A stretch of 13,236 nt of DNA, taken from the NCBI GenBank assembly GCA_023231265.1, contig JALNVT010000050.1:1-13236 (forward strand). The letters run 5' to 3'. The translations under genes were made by a program, and so were the position numbers. Positions 1 to 7,608 of this stretch are shown here, in pieces. Below the pieces are notes generated by a model. It was not told the origin of the DNA. It saw only the letters and a program-made list of their open reading frames with translations, and searched no databases. This DNA is from Sphaerochaetaceae bacterium. Its GTDB lineage: Bacteria; Spirochaetota; Spirochaetia; Sphaerochaetales; Sphaerochaetaceae. Each line of letters starts with the position of its first letter. The stretch's first letter is position 1.

Positions 1-6
1 ATTTCC

Positions 7-687
7 CTAATATTTTAATAAACTATTTAATGCTAGTTTACCATATTCAGAACTTGGGAACTGATCAGCTAGCTGCTGGAACTGTGATTGAGCCAACTTT
101 GCTTCGCCTTGGCTCTCATAAGTTCGAGCTAAAGTAAACATAGTTCTAGGAGATTCAGCTGCATCATTACCATATGTATCTAATAAAGATTGGCATAATT
201 CAATAACTTTTGCATCATCGCCTAATTCTTCCTCACAAGCAATAGCATTGCTCAATGATAAGGAACCTAAATATGTACCTTTTGCTTCTTCAGAAATTCT
301 TAAAAAATCTTCCAAAGCTGCTGCATAATCTTTATTATTAAAAGAATTTGTTGCAACTAGATATGTAGCTTTATCACCTACATAACCTGAAACATCTTCT
401 AATGCTACAAGTTTTTCAACAGCAGCATCAATATTAGCTTGATAATCATCAGCTGTACTATCTGCAGTAATAGCAGTGCTATATTCTGTCTGAACATTTG
501 ATAATTCAGTGAATTTTTCATTTGCAGTCTTATTATTAACAGTATTAACAACAATTAAAATAATAATAACTGCTACAACAGCAACAACAAGTCCAACTAA
601 AGCTTTAGTGTTTCTAGCTAAAAAGCTAGAAAGTTTACTTTCAATCTCAATGGATTGTGCTTCTTCAATTTCAGTTTTCTTACTCAT
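7..687 (-). CDS. Membrane-anchored TPR-like protein (YfgM-like)
   Basis: Seen: 226 residues with a charged, Glu-rich cytoplasmic N-terminus (1-28), one strongly hydrophobic segment at about 29-49, and a helical remainder with TPR-like helix pairs at about 103-137, 141-173 and 178-212. The last pair contains TLARTYESQGEAKLAQSQFQQL, which fits a TPR consensus. The ATG has an AGGAGA ribosome site about 7 bases upstream, so the start is secure. Family knowledge: single-pass membrane proteins with a periplasmic TPR domain, such as YfgM or YbgF-like proteins, assist chaperones or envelope complexes. Inference: it is inserted in the inner membrane with the TPR part outside the cytoplasm and acts as a protein-protein scaffold; no enzyme motif is present. 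It is the last visible gene of the scpA operon, 67 bases after rpsA and separated from it by a hairpin. Only six bases follow its stop in this window, so its terminator is not seen. Confidence 0.85.
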   Translation of the reverse strand: MSKKTEIEEAQSIEIESKLSSFLARNTKALVGLVVAVVAVIIILIVVNTVNNKTANEKFTELSNVQTEYSTAITADSTADDYQANIDAAVEKLVALEDVSGYVGDKATYLVATNSFNNKDYAAALEDFLRISEEAKGTYLGSLSLSNAIACEEELGDDAKVIELCQSLLDTYGNDAAESPRTMFTLARTYESQGEAKLAQSQFQQLADQFPSSEYGKLALNSLLKY

Positions 688-710
688 CTAAATTTCTCCT
701 AGATATAAAC

Positions 711-736
711 GATAAACAGGCGACCTAGGCCGCCTG
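711..736 (-). terminator. Hairpin between rpsA and TPR gene, weak terminator or attenuator
   Basis: On the minus strand the arms CAGGCGGC and GTCGCCTG (736-717) pair over 8 bp, including one G-U pair, around a CTAG tetraloop, and are followed by TTTATC. The stem is GC-rich in an AT-rich region, but the T-tract is short. It probably terminates part of the transcription leaving rpsA, or protects the rpsA mRNA 3' end, so that the TPR gene is expressed below rpsA. Confidence 0.5.
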
Positions 737-754
737 CACTGAATACCTTACAGC

Positions 755-2458
755 TTACTTATCGTCTTTTGAACGCATTAAGTCAGCAAAAGTAAATGTA
801 TCACCTTCATCGTCGTTACCTTGAATATACTTAGCAATTTCTGATTGTTGTGAACGTTTAATCATTTCCTTTATTGAAAGAGAAAGTTTTTGAGTGCTAG
901 GATTGCATTCAATAACCATTGCAGTGATTTCATCACCTACGTTGAACTTTTTAAGTACTTCGTCTGTGAAGTCTTCATCTGGTCCAATTAAGTTATATTT
1001 ACTAATTAAACCTTCAATACCGTCCATAACTTTAACAAATACACCGAAGTCAGTTACGTTAGAAACTGTTCCAGAGATCTTGCTGTATTTTGGATAGTCA
1101 TGACGAAGAGTCTGCCATGGGTTGCCTTCAAGTTGTTTAACACTTAATCTAATTCTTCTATTTTCTGGTTCAACACGAGTTACAACAACATCAATGTTTT
1201 CGCCTTCTTTAGTGAATGAAGTCATGTTTTTGATTTTCTTTGTCCAAGAAATATCATCAACGTGTAAGAAGCCATCAATACCTTCTTCTAAGTTAATAAA
1301 AGCACCAGAAGCTGTAATTTTTACTACAGGCTTGTTTAGTGTCATACCAACTGGGTATCTTTCTGCAATTGTATCCCAAGGATTTTCCATTAACTGTTTA
1401 AGACCTAAAGATACTCTCTTCTTGTCTAAGTCGTAACCTAAAATCTTAGCATTAACTACATCACCAATCTTAAGTAATTCTTTAGGATTGTTAACTCTCT
1501 TAGTCCATGATAATTCTGAAATGTGAGCTAGACCTTCAATTCCAGGTTCAATTTCAATGAAAGCACCAAAGCTTGTAATTTTAGTAACAGGAGCTGTGAT
1601 AACATCATCAACATGATATCTAGATTCGAATGTTGTCCAAGGGTCCTGTTGCATGTGCTTAAGACTCAAGTTGATTTTCTGAGATTCAGGGTCAATGTTG
1701 ATCAATCTTAGTTGAACAACTTGTCCTTTCTTTACAAAATCTTTAGGTCTTGTTACATGACCCCAACTCATATCATTAATATGTAGTAGACCGTCAAAAC
1801 CACCTAGGTCGATGAATGCGCCGAAAGATGTGAATGATTTAACAACACCTTCAACTACATCACCAATCTGAACAGTTGAGAAGAATCTTTCTTTGTTTTC
1901 TTTAATTTTAATATCAAGGTATTCTCTTCTAGAAACAACACTTTTTAGTTTTGTTCCAGCATGGAATTTATCAATGATAAAGAAGTCTGTTATTTTTAGT
2001 AATGATTCAGGCTCTTCAACGCGTACAACGTCTGCCTTTGATAAAGGACAGAATCCTCTATATTCACCACCAAGGTCTACTTCAAAACCACCCTTGATAA
2101 CCTTTACGAAAGTACCTTCAATTGGGGTTCTTTCTTCCGCTGCTTTTCTTAGAACGTCTGTGCGTTCTTTGACATCTGCTCGTTTCTTTGATACGACGAT
2201 TTGTCCACCCTTACCTTCTTTATTAACGATGACAACTTTAACTTCATCACCTAATTGAGGTTCTTCTGTGAACTCAGTGCGAGGAATTTTACCCTCACTC
2301 TTGTAACCGACGTCAACAAAAACATACTCGTTATTTACCTGAACAATTGTTCCGGTCACGAGCTGACCGTCTTCGATGCCATCAAGAGACTTAAGATACT
2401 CCTCCTGCATTTTCTGCATTTTGGTTTTCTTTTCTTCCATTTCAATCTCGTTAGCCAC
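755..2458 (-). CDS. rpsA: 30S ribosomal protein S1
   Basis: Binds mRNA single-stranded regions on the 30S subunit and helps initiation, especially on messages with weak Shine-Dalgarno sites. Seen: 567 residues, close to the usual length of long S1 proteins, with six S1/OB-fold repeats at about 31-93, 110-176, 197-267, 284-355, 370-441 and 456-531. Repeats 3-6 carry the FGAF/FGVF plus G(I/F)(D/E)GL(L/A/I)H-type signature (SFGAFIDLGGFDGLLH, SFGAFIEIEPGIEGLAH, ASGAFINLEEGIDGFLH, DFGVFVKVMDGIEGLIS). Repeats 1-2 are the divergent ribosome-docking type. The C-terminal 35 residues are charged and carry no further S1 repeat. The start codon is GTG (2458-2456) with AGGAGA about 8 bases upstream. It lies 34 bases after cmk, the same pairing as in many bacteria (cmk-rpsA). 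In this organism S1 may matter for sugar genes whose leaders lack a ribosome site. Confidence 0.97.
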   Translation of the reverse strand: MANEIEMEEKKTKMQKMQEEYLKSLDGIEDGQLVTGTIVQVNNEYVFVDVGYKSEGKIPRTEFTEEPQLGDEVKVVIVNKEGKGGQIVVSKKRADVKERTDVLRKAAEERTPIEGTFVKVIKGGFEVDLGGEYRGFCPLSKADVVRVEEPESLLKITDFFIIDKFHAGTKLKSVVSRREYLDIKIKENKERFFSTVQIGDVVEGVVKSFTSFGAFIDLGGFDGLLHINDMSWGHVTRPKDFVKKGQVVQLRLINIDPESQKINLSLKHMQQDPWTTFESRYHVDDVITAPVTKITSFGAFIEIEPGIEGLAHISELSWTKRVNNPKELLKIGDVVNAKILGYDLDKKRVSLGLKQLMENPWDTIAERYPVGMTLNKPVVKITASGAFINLEEGIDGFLHVDDISWTKKIKNMTSFTKEGENIDVVVTRVEPENRRIRLSVKQLEGNPWQTLRHDYPKYSKISGTVSNVTDFGVFVKVMDGIEGLISKYNLIGPDEDFTDEVLKKFNVGDEITAMVIECNPSTQKLSLSIKEMIKRSQQSEIAKYIQGNDDEGDTFTFADLMRSKDDK

Positions 2459-2492
2459 TTGCCTTTCTCCTGATCCTAATATTTCTATGTAA

Positions 2493-3137
2493 TTATCGCA
2501 TTTCTTGCGTTTTTATAGCACTTACCACTTTCTCACAAACTTGCTTAATGGTCAAGTAAGAAGTGTCAATTATTTTTGCATCATTTGCAATCTTTAAGCT
2601 TCCAAATGGTTTTTCTCTATCATTTTTATCTCTTTTTTGAATTCCTTCTAAAACAGATTCATATGATTGACCATCAGGATGCTGACTTATCCTTCTATTT
2701 GCCCTTACTTCAGCGCTTGCGTCGAAATAAAACTTATATTTTGCATCCGGGAACACTACAGTTGTAATATCACGTCCTTCAGCAATAATATCCATTTTTT
2801 TTGCATTTTCTCTCAAAATAACGTTGATCAGATCTCTCAAACGAGGGTCAACACTTACCTGAGATACAAATTTATCTATTTCTGGGGAATGAAGTTTGTC
2901 CTCAACATCCACACCATCTATGCAAACTTTTGAATCTATTATTTCTAGCTTCAATTTCTTTGCAGTTTTTAAAACTTCGTCTTGATTTGATGGGTCTCCA
3001 CCTTCTTCAAGGTGTGCAAATGTTACAGCTCTGTAAAAGGAACCTGAATTAATATAATACAGTCCAAGTTCATCTGCAATTAATTTAGCAATTGTACTTT
3101 TTCCAACTCCTGCGGGTCCATCTATAGCTACAATCAT
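2493..3137 (-). CDS. cmk: Cytidylate kinase
   Basis: Phosphorylates CMP and dCMP with ATP in pyrimidine nucleotide salvage and recycling; cytoplasmic. Seen, numbering from the chosen start: P-loop GPAGVGKST at 7-15, nucleotide-site segment INSGSFYRA at 29-37, EGRDITTVVFPDA at 120-131, and the lid-type RDKNDREKP at about 169-177. Its 214 residues are near the family norm. I chose the ATG at 3137-3135 because GGAG sits 6 bases before it and because it overlaps the rluB stop by one base (TAATG), the usual coupling. An in-frame ATG at 3149 would add MEQI and would place that ribosome site inside the gene. Oddity: the commoner D-(S/T)-G of the substrate segment reads N-S-G here. It lies between rluB and rpsA in the same operon. 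Confidence 0.95.
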   Translation of the reverse strand: MIVAIDGPAGVGKSTIAKLIADELGLYYINSGSFYRAVTFAHLEEGGDPSNQDEVLKTAKKLKLEIIDSKVCIDGVDVEDKLHSPEIDKFVSQVSVDPRLRDLINVILRENAKKMDIIAEGRDITTVVFPDAKYKFYFDASAEVRANRRISQHPDGQSYESVLEGIQKRDKNDREKPFGSLKIANDAKIIDTSYLTIKQVCEKVVSAIKTQEMR

Positions 3138-3901
3138 TATTTGCTCCATTTACCAATAGAAATTGATTTACTTGTTTTAGAATTCTTACCATCAATCAAA
3201 TCTTGTATATCTTTTGGTGATAACTGTTTGTACTGACCAGGTTGTAATTCACCAAGTTCAATATTACCAATTCTTACTCTGCAGAGCTGTTTGACTTCAT
3301 AACCAAAATAGCTCAAGATTTTTCTAATTTCACGGTTCTTACCTTCAGTTAAAACAATTCTTGTCCATTTTTTGGTCATCAATTGGAAACTTTTGATTCT
3401 ATATGGAGTTTTTAAATCAATATATACACCATTCAAAGCTTCTTCTAAATCTGCTCTTTGTATCTCTTTATCACAGGATACCAAATATTCTTTTTCAATT
3501 TCATGAGATGGGTGCATAATCTTATTTGCAACATCACCATCATTTGTATAAAGGATCAAACCTGTTGATTCCTTATCAAGTCTTCCGATATGGAACAATA
3601 AATTCCAGTCATTGATTGTAATCAGCTCTCTAGCATAATGTTTCTCGTTTGGATCAAAGTTTGTGCAAACGTAACCTTTTGGTTTGTTCAATGCGTAGTA
3701 ATATGTCTTCTCTACTGGTTCTACTGCAATATCATCAAGCTGTACCAAATCATTTCTATTAACTTTGGTTCCTAATTCAGTAACTCTCTTGGTGTTAATT
3801 CTAACTCTACCAGCAGTAATCAAGCTTTCACAGCCTCTTCTACTACCACAACCACTTTTTGCTAAATAAGCCTGTAATCTAATTGGATATTCAATTTTCA
3901 T
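3137..3901 (-). CDS. rluB: rRNA pseudouridine synthase, RsuA/RluB/E/F family
   Basis: Isomerises a specific uridine of rRNA to pseudouridine; RluB acts on the 23S peptidyl-transferase region. Seen: 254 residues. An S4 RNA-binding domain covers about 7-66 (RLQAYLAKSGCGSRRGCESLI...GRVRIN). The catalytic domain follows, starting with YYALNKPKGYVCT at 68-80, the motif GRLDKESTGLILYTNDG with catalytic Asp109, and the EGKNREIRKIL motif at 186-195 typical of the RsuA/RluB branch. A short basic tail (240-254) is present. The ATG follows the scpB stop by 15 bases; the ribosome site AGGAG overlaps that stop (TAGGAG) at a rather long spacing of 11 bases. Its place beside scpAB and cmk favours RluB over RsuA, but the exact target uridine cannot be read from the sequence. 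Confidence 0.9.
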   Translation of the reverse strand: MKIEYPIRLQAYLAKSGCGSRRGCESLITAGRVRINTKRVTELGTKVNRNDLVQLDDIAVEPVEKTYYYALNKPKGYVCTNFDPNEKHYARELITINDWNLLFHIGRLDKESTGLILYTNDGDVANKIMHPSHEIEKEYLVSCDKEIQRADLEEALNGVYIDLKTPYRIKSFQLMTKKWTRIVLTEGKNREIRKILSYFGYEVKQLCRVRIGNIELGELQPGQYKQLSPKDIQDLIDGKNSKTSKSISIGKWSK

Positions 3902-3916
3902 AATCCGTATGTTCTC

Positions 3917-4552
3917 CTAAAAATCTTCTTTTATATCTTCATCCATGTTTTCTTCATCATCTACAAAACGTTCTTGATCTATTTCTGATAGACGAGGTAA
4001 TTCACTGATGCTTCTGAGATTAAATTCAAGCAGAAATTTTCTTGATGTTCCATACAAACATGGATGTCCTGGTACATCTTTTCTGCCAATCACCTTTATA
4101 TATTCCCTTTCTCTGAGCAATCTTACAATTGTATCGCTTGAAACCCCTCTAATATTATCTATCTCGCGTCTTGTAATAGGTTGACTATATGCAACAATTG
4201 ATAAAGTTTCTAGAGCCGCCCTTGAAAGTCTTCTATCAACTTTTTTACCATAGCAATTTCTTAAATCTTCATGAAGATCTCCAGCAGGTAAAAATTGGTA
4301 TCGATTGTGTTTGGTAGACAAACTTATTCCATGCATAAATGTATCGAAGTGTTCTTTTAATTCTTCAATAGCACTATCAAGGTCATTTTCTTCCAGTAAA
4401 GACATACTCAATAACTTCTCTCGACTCACACTATCATTTTCTAAAAACAATATAGATTCAATTATGCGTGCTTCTTTACTTAGAATATAACCTTTTTGTA
4501 GTATTTTGTCTTGTTGTTCAACAACTCTTTTTTTAGGTTTTCTCTTAGCCAT
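3917..4552 (-). CDS. scpB: Segregation and condensation protein B
   Basis: Dimeric winged-helix subunit that binds ScpA in the SMC-ScpAB condensin, which organises and segregates the chromosome. Seen, numbering from the ATG: a basic N-terminus (MAKRKPKKR), a first winged helix at about 25-80, and a second at about 107-175 with the family signature LSRAALETLSIVAYSQPITRREIDNIRGVSSD and then GHPCLYGTSRKFL. It ends in a short acidic tail. The ATG at 4552-4550 overlaps the scpA stop by one base (TGATG). A TTG three bases upstream (4555) is also in frame and is 7 bases from GGAG, while the ATG is 10 bases away, so the start is uncertain by one codon. The length of about 211 residues is normal. Translation is probably coupled to scpA. 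Confidence 0.93.
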   Translation of the reverse strand: MAKRKPKKRVVEQQDKILQKGYILSKEARIIESILFLENDSVSREKLLSMSLLEENDLDSAIEELKEHFDTFMHGISLSTKHNRYQFLPAGDLHEDLRNCYGKKVDRRLSRAALETLSIVAYSQPITRREIDNIRGVSSDTIVRLLREREYIKVIGRKDVPGHPCLYGTSRKFLLEFNLRSISELPRLSEIDQERFVDDEENMDEDIKEDF

Positions 4553-5649
4553 CAATCATCATCTCCAAGCTCTATCTCTTCAAAATCTCCAAGTCCAATC
4601 AAGTTATCCTTCAAACCCTCAACATCAGATGTCTCTTTTGATTCTTCCTCATCTGCTTTTGACATCTCAACTTTTTCTTCAACAGGAGGTTCAACAGGCG
4701 GTTCAACAGGCTTCTCAAGCTTTTCTTTTATTATTTTCTCTTTTAGAGCTTTTTCTTCTCTTTCATTTTTAACCGAATAATTATCTACCTCTGCATTCTC
4801 TGCATTCTCTGCAATTTCCTTTTCTTTATAAAGACCTTTCTTGATTGACTCTTCATACATATCATCAATTTCATCAGCATTTGAACCATCAATAGAGAAG
4901 TTCTCATCACGTTTTCTGATGATTATAGAATCAAAAGGAACCGCTTGTTCAATTGTTATCATTTTGAACTTGCAGGCTTCAAGTATTGCCATAAAGGAAC
5001 ATATGATATGAAGAGGTTGATCTAGATGAATTATTATATCTTCAATTCGAATGACATCAACTGTTTCAAACAGTTCATTCATCAAGGTCAGCTTTTCATT
5101 GACAGTCACTTCCTCATAAACATTGAAAATTTTTGTTGGAGAGATCTTTGCCATTATCAGAGAATATGTCTCCAGTAATTTCAAAACATTCACATCTTCA
5201 AATAGTTTTTGGTCCTCAAAAGGAATCATGAAGGAAGATTTTTTACGTTCAATAAAAAGATCACCCTGACCAACACCTGATGCTAGTAAATCAGTATATC
5301 TCCTGAATTTCTGATACTCAAGAAGTCTTTCAACAAGATCCTGTCGTGGATCTTCATAATCTTCATCAAAATCAATATCCACAGGAAGAAGCATTCTTGA
5401 TTTTATATACAGTAAATCTGCTGCCATCTTATAGAAATCAGAAACACTGTTCAAATCAAGGGAATTTTTATTTGAATGCAAATAGTCGAGAAATTGCTCA
5501 GTAATTTGAGCTATGGGAATATCATAAATATTAATTTTTGATTTTTGAATTAAAAACAGCAACAAATCTAAAGGTCCTTCAAAAGCTGGTGTTTTAAATT
5601 TTTGTCCACTGCTTTCAAATCCCTCTACGCTGTTGAGCTCTTCTGCCAT
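4552..5649 (-). CDS. scpA: Segregation and condensation protein A with long acidic tail
   Basis: Kleisin subunit that bridges the SMC heads and binds ScpB. Seen: 365 residues, about 100 more than usual. The N-terminal SMC-neck-binding part has the diagnostic FEGPLDLLLFLIQKSKINIYDIPI at about 23-46 and ITEQFLDYL at 49-57, then MAADLLYIKSRMLLP at 75-89. The C-terminal winged helix is at about 185-247 (VIRIEDIIIHLDQPLHIICSFMAILEACKFKM...QAVPFDSIII). Residues 251-365 are an extra charged tail: NAE and PVEP repeats, a lysine-rich stretch, then Asp/Glu ending GDDD. The tail is encoded partly by tandem DNA repeats and is likely disordered. The ATG has GAGG 5 bases upstream and a promoter just before it, so this is the first gene of the scpA-scpB-rluB-cmk-rpsA-TPR operon. 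The function call is secure; the role of the tail is unknown. Confidence 0.93.
   Translation of the reverse strand: MAEELNSVEGFESSGQKFKTPAFEGPLDLLLFLIQKSKINIYDIPIAQITEQFLDYLHSNKNSLDLNSVSDFYKMAADLLYIKSRMLLPVDIDFDEDYEDPRQDLVERLLEYQKFRRYTDLLASGVGQGDLFIERKKSSFMIPFEDQKLFEDVNVLKLLETYSLIMAKISPTKIFNVYEEVTVNEKLTLMNELFETVDVIRIEDIIIHLDQPLHIICSFMAILEACKFKMITIEQAVPFDSIIIRKRDENFSIDGSNADEIDDMYEESIKKGLYKEKEIAENAENAEVDNYSVKNEREEKALKEKIIKEKLEKPVEPPVEPPVEEKVEMSKADEEESKETSDVEGLKDNLIGLGDFEEIELGDDD
4678..4713 (-). repeat. Three 12-bp tandem repeats within scpA
   Basis: Three adjacent copies on the plus strand: TTCAACAGGAGG, TTCAACAGGCGG and TTCAACAGGCTT. Read on the minus strand they encode the PVEP-type repeat near residues 313-324 of ScpA. 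The unit is a multiple of three, so copy-number change would keep the frame. Confidence 0.85.
4790..4814 (-). repeat. 9-bp tandem repeat within scpA
   Basis: TCTGCATTC occurs twice in tandem (4790-4798 and 4799-4807), followed by a partial third copy TCTGCAA. It encodes ENAENAE at about residues 281-287 of ScpA. It is again in-frame and lies in the same disordered tail. Confidence 0.8.
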
Positions 5650-5670
5650 TTATTCCTCTCTAATTATTGT

Positions 5671-5700
5671 ATTATAAATGAAATATTTAATATACCTCAA
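5671..5700 (-). promoter_or_regulatory. Sigma-70 type promoter of the scpA operon
   Basis: On the minus strand, TTGAGG (5700-5695) and a perfect TATAAT (5676-5671) are separated by 18 bases. The expected transcript start is near 5664, giving a leader of about 15 bases that contains the GAGG ribosome site of scpA. It lies just downstream of the recA terminator, so it marks the start of a new transcription unit. Based on consensus match only. Confidence 0.75.
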
Positions 5701-5730
5701 GTAGCTATTAAAAATCTAGCTAAAAATAGC

Positions 5731-5761
5731 AAAAAAATAGACAGATGATATTTTTCATCTG
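5731..5761 (-). terminator. Intrinsic terminator after recA
   Basis: On the minus strand CAGATGA and TCATCTG (5761-5742) form a perfect 7-bp stem with a 6-base A-rich loop, followed by TCTA and seven T residues. It begins 23 bases after the recA stop. A second, weaker hairpin (GCTATT/AATAGC arms, 5730-5704) follows directly and may act as back-up. Confidence 0.8.
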
Positions 5762-5784
5762 CCTTAAAAGGAAAAAAATGTTTT

Positions 5785-6867
5785 TTATTTTTTTTCTTTT
5801 GCATCTACATCTTTAACCTCATCTTCTTTAGGCTTGAACATAATAGATCTCAACTTACCATCAAGATATTCTACAACATCCGGATTGTTTGTTAAGAATT
5901 GAGTTGCATTGTCCTTACCCTGACCAATCTTCTCGTCTTTATAAGAGTACCAAGAACCACTTTTTTCAATCAAATCATATTTGATGGAGGCATCTAAAAT
6001 AGAGCCAATATAGCTTATGCCCTTACCGAACATAAGGTCCATCTCAACTTTCTTGAATGGAGGTGCCACTTTATTTTTAACAACTTTAACTCTAACACGG
6101 TTACCAACAATATTATCCGTACCCTTGCTTAAAGTTTCAATCTTTCTGACTTCAAGTCTTACAGATGAATAGAATTTAAGTGCATTACCACCAGTTGTTG
6201 TCTCAGGATTTCCGAACATAACACCTATCTTCATTCTTATTTGGTTTATGAAGACAATCAATGTGTTTGATTTTGCAAGAATACCAGTCAATTTTCTTAA
6301 AGCCTGACTCATCAATCTTGCTTGAAGACCCATATGAGAGTCTCCCATATCACCATCGATTTCTGCTTGAGGAGTCAGTGCTGCAACTGAATCAACTACA
6401 ATTATATCCATTGCACCAGAACGAACAAGTCTCTCTACAATCTCAAGAGCTTGTTCACCATTATCAGGTTGAGCTATCCACAGTTCATCAGTTTTTACGC
6501 CTAGGGCTGCAGCATAACTTGGATCAAGTGCATGTTCTGCATCAATAAATGCAGCAATTCCACCTTTCTTCTGTGATTCTGCTATGGCATGAAGAGCTAA
6601 AGTGGTCTTACCACTTGATTCAGGACCATAAATTTCAACAATTCTTCCCTTGGGATAGCCACCTATTCCAAGAGCTTCGTCCAACAAAAGAGATCCAGAA
6701 GATATACTTTCTATATCAAATTGAGCTTTCTTATCACCAAGCTTCATCAAAGAGCCCTTACCAAATTGCTTATCTAATTGACTTCTTGTTGCCTCTAGAG
6801 CATCCCGTTTTTGCTTGCTATCTGTTGGATTCCCTAGAACGGCTGTAACATTACTACTTCGTGCCAT
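5785..6867 (-). CDS. recA: Recombinase RecA
   Basis: ATP-dependent strand-exchange protein for homologous recombination and DNA-damage tolerance. Seen: 360 residues, normal length. N-terminal helix region 17-38 (QKRDALEATRSQLDKQFGKG), Walker A GPESSGKTT at 81-89, FIDAEHALDP at 107-116, Walker B IIVVDS at 155-160, loop L1 region around 165-180, and loop L2 with NQIRMKIGVMFGNPETTTGGNALKFY at about 208-233. The C-terminus is charged (KPKEDEVKDVDAKEKK), as is common in RecA. The ATG has AGGAG at 6 bases spacing. It follows rpe by 69 bases and may be read from the rpe promoter; I see no convincing separate promoter and no LexA-box-like palindrome in the gap. An intrinsic terminator follows. Confidence 0.98.
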   Translation of the reverse strand: MARSSNVTAVLGNPTDSKQKRDALEATRSQLDKQFGKGSLMKLGDKKAQFDIESISSGSLLLDEALGIGGYPKGRIVEIYGPESSGKTTLALHAIAESQKKGGIAAFIDAEHALDPSYAAALGVKTDELWIAQPDNGEQALEIVERLVRSGAMDIIVVDSVAALTPQAEIDGDMGDSHMGLQARLMSQALRKLTGILAKSNTLIVFINQIRMKIGVMFGNPETTTGGNALKFYSSVRLEVRKIETLSKGTDNIVGNRVRVKVVKNKVAPPFKKVEMDLMFGKGISYIGSILDASIKYDLIEKSGSWYSYKDEKIGQGKDNATQFLTNNPDVVEYLDGKLRSIMFKPKEDEVKDVDAKEKK

Positions 6868-6936
6868 GTATATCTCCTAATAATCGTCGTGTTGTCTATT
6901 AACATCTATCAAAAATAATTACGATTGCATTAAAAT

Positions 6937-7602
6937 CTAAGAGTTATTTGCAATTTTTAGCATACTTTTTACAAATTCTTCTCTATTTTCAGCTTTAAAG
7001 AATGCAGAACCTGTAACACAAACATCACAACCTGCCTCTCTAGCTTTTTCAATGGTACTCAAATTAATTCCACCATCTAGATTTATTTTATACTTGTAAC
7101 CATTTTGTTCTTTCAATTCTTTCAGAAGTTTGATTTTCTCCAACGTAAGATCAATGAAAGACTGTCCACCAAATCCTGGATTCACTGTCATGACAAGCAC
7201 TTGATCTACCATCGGTAGAACTGGTCTTATCATCTCAACACTTGTTGCAGGATTTATTGAAACACCACAATCTTTGTTTTTGTTTTTTATCATCTGAAGT
7301 GCACGATGAAGGTGATTTGTAGCTTCACTGTGAATTGTTATGCTATCACATCCCGCATCACTGAATGCATCAATGAACTGCTCAGGATTGTTGATCATTA
7401 GGTGAGCATCAAAATATAAATCACTATGAGGTCTTAAATCATTTACAAATTTTGGACCAAAGGTAATATTTGGTACAAAGCTTCCATCCATCACATCTAT
7501 GTGCAACCATTCTAGGCCACAATTTTCCACAGTCTTAACTTCTTCTACAATGTTTGAAAAATCTGAAGAAAGAATACTGGGTGCAATTATTAAATTTTTC
7601 AT
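6937..7602 (-). CDS. rpe: Ribulose-phosphate 3-epimerase
   Basis: Interconverts D-ribulose 5-phosphate and D-xylulose 5-phosphate in the pentose phosphate pathway; cytoplasmic TIM barrel. Seen: 221 residues, normal length. The N-terminus IIAPSILSSDF is typical of the family. Metal and catalytic residues lie in LHIDVMDGSFVPN (His34, Asp36), DAHLMI (His67) and LDGGI (Asp176), with the phosphate-loop stretch MTVNPGFGGQSF at 138-149. The start at 7602 matches the family N-terminus. No Shine-Dalgarno site precedes it; instead a promoter -10 element ends only 6 bases before the ATG, which suggests a leaderless message. It is upstream of recA in the same direction, an arrangement without obvious functional meaning. 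Confidence 0.97.
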   Translation of the reverse strand: MKNLIIAPSILSSDFSNIVEEVKTVENCGLEWLHIDVMDGSFVPNITFGPKFVNDLRPHSDLYFDAHLMINNPEQFIDAFSDAGCDSITIHSEATNHLHRALQMIKNKNKDCGVSINPATSVEMIRPVLPMVDQVLVMTVNPGFGGQSFIDLTLEKIKLLKELKEQNGYKYKINLDGGINLSTIEKAREAGCDVCVTGSAFFKAENREEFVKSMLKIANNS

Positions 7603-7608
7603 AAAACT

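Noticed and set aside
1122..1436. Long plus-strand frame opposite rpsA (104 codons).
   Set aside because: It is a shadow of the S1 coding sequence; the minus-strand S1 repeats are unmistakable, and the antisense product has no recognisable features.
755..2458. Possible CRISPR or repeat array from the recurring similar segments in this stretch.
   Set aside because: The similarity is at protein level and comes from six diverged S1 domains, not from identical direct repeats with spacers.
6868..6936. A separate recA promoter using TTGATA as -35.
   Set aside because: No acceptable -10 hexamer lies 16-18 bases downstream, so I did not list it as a feature.
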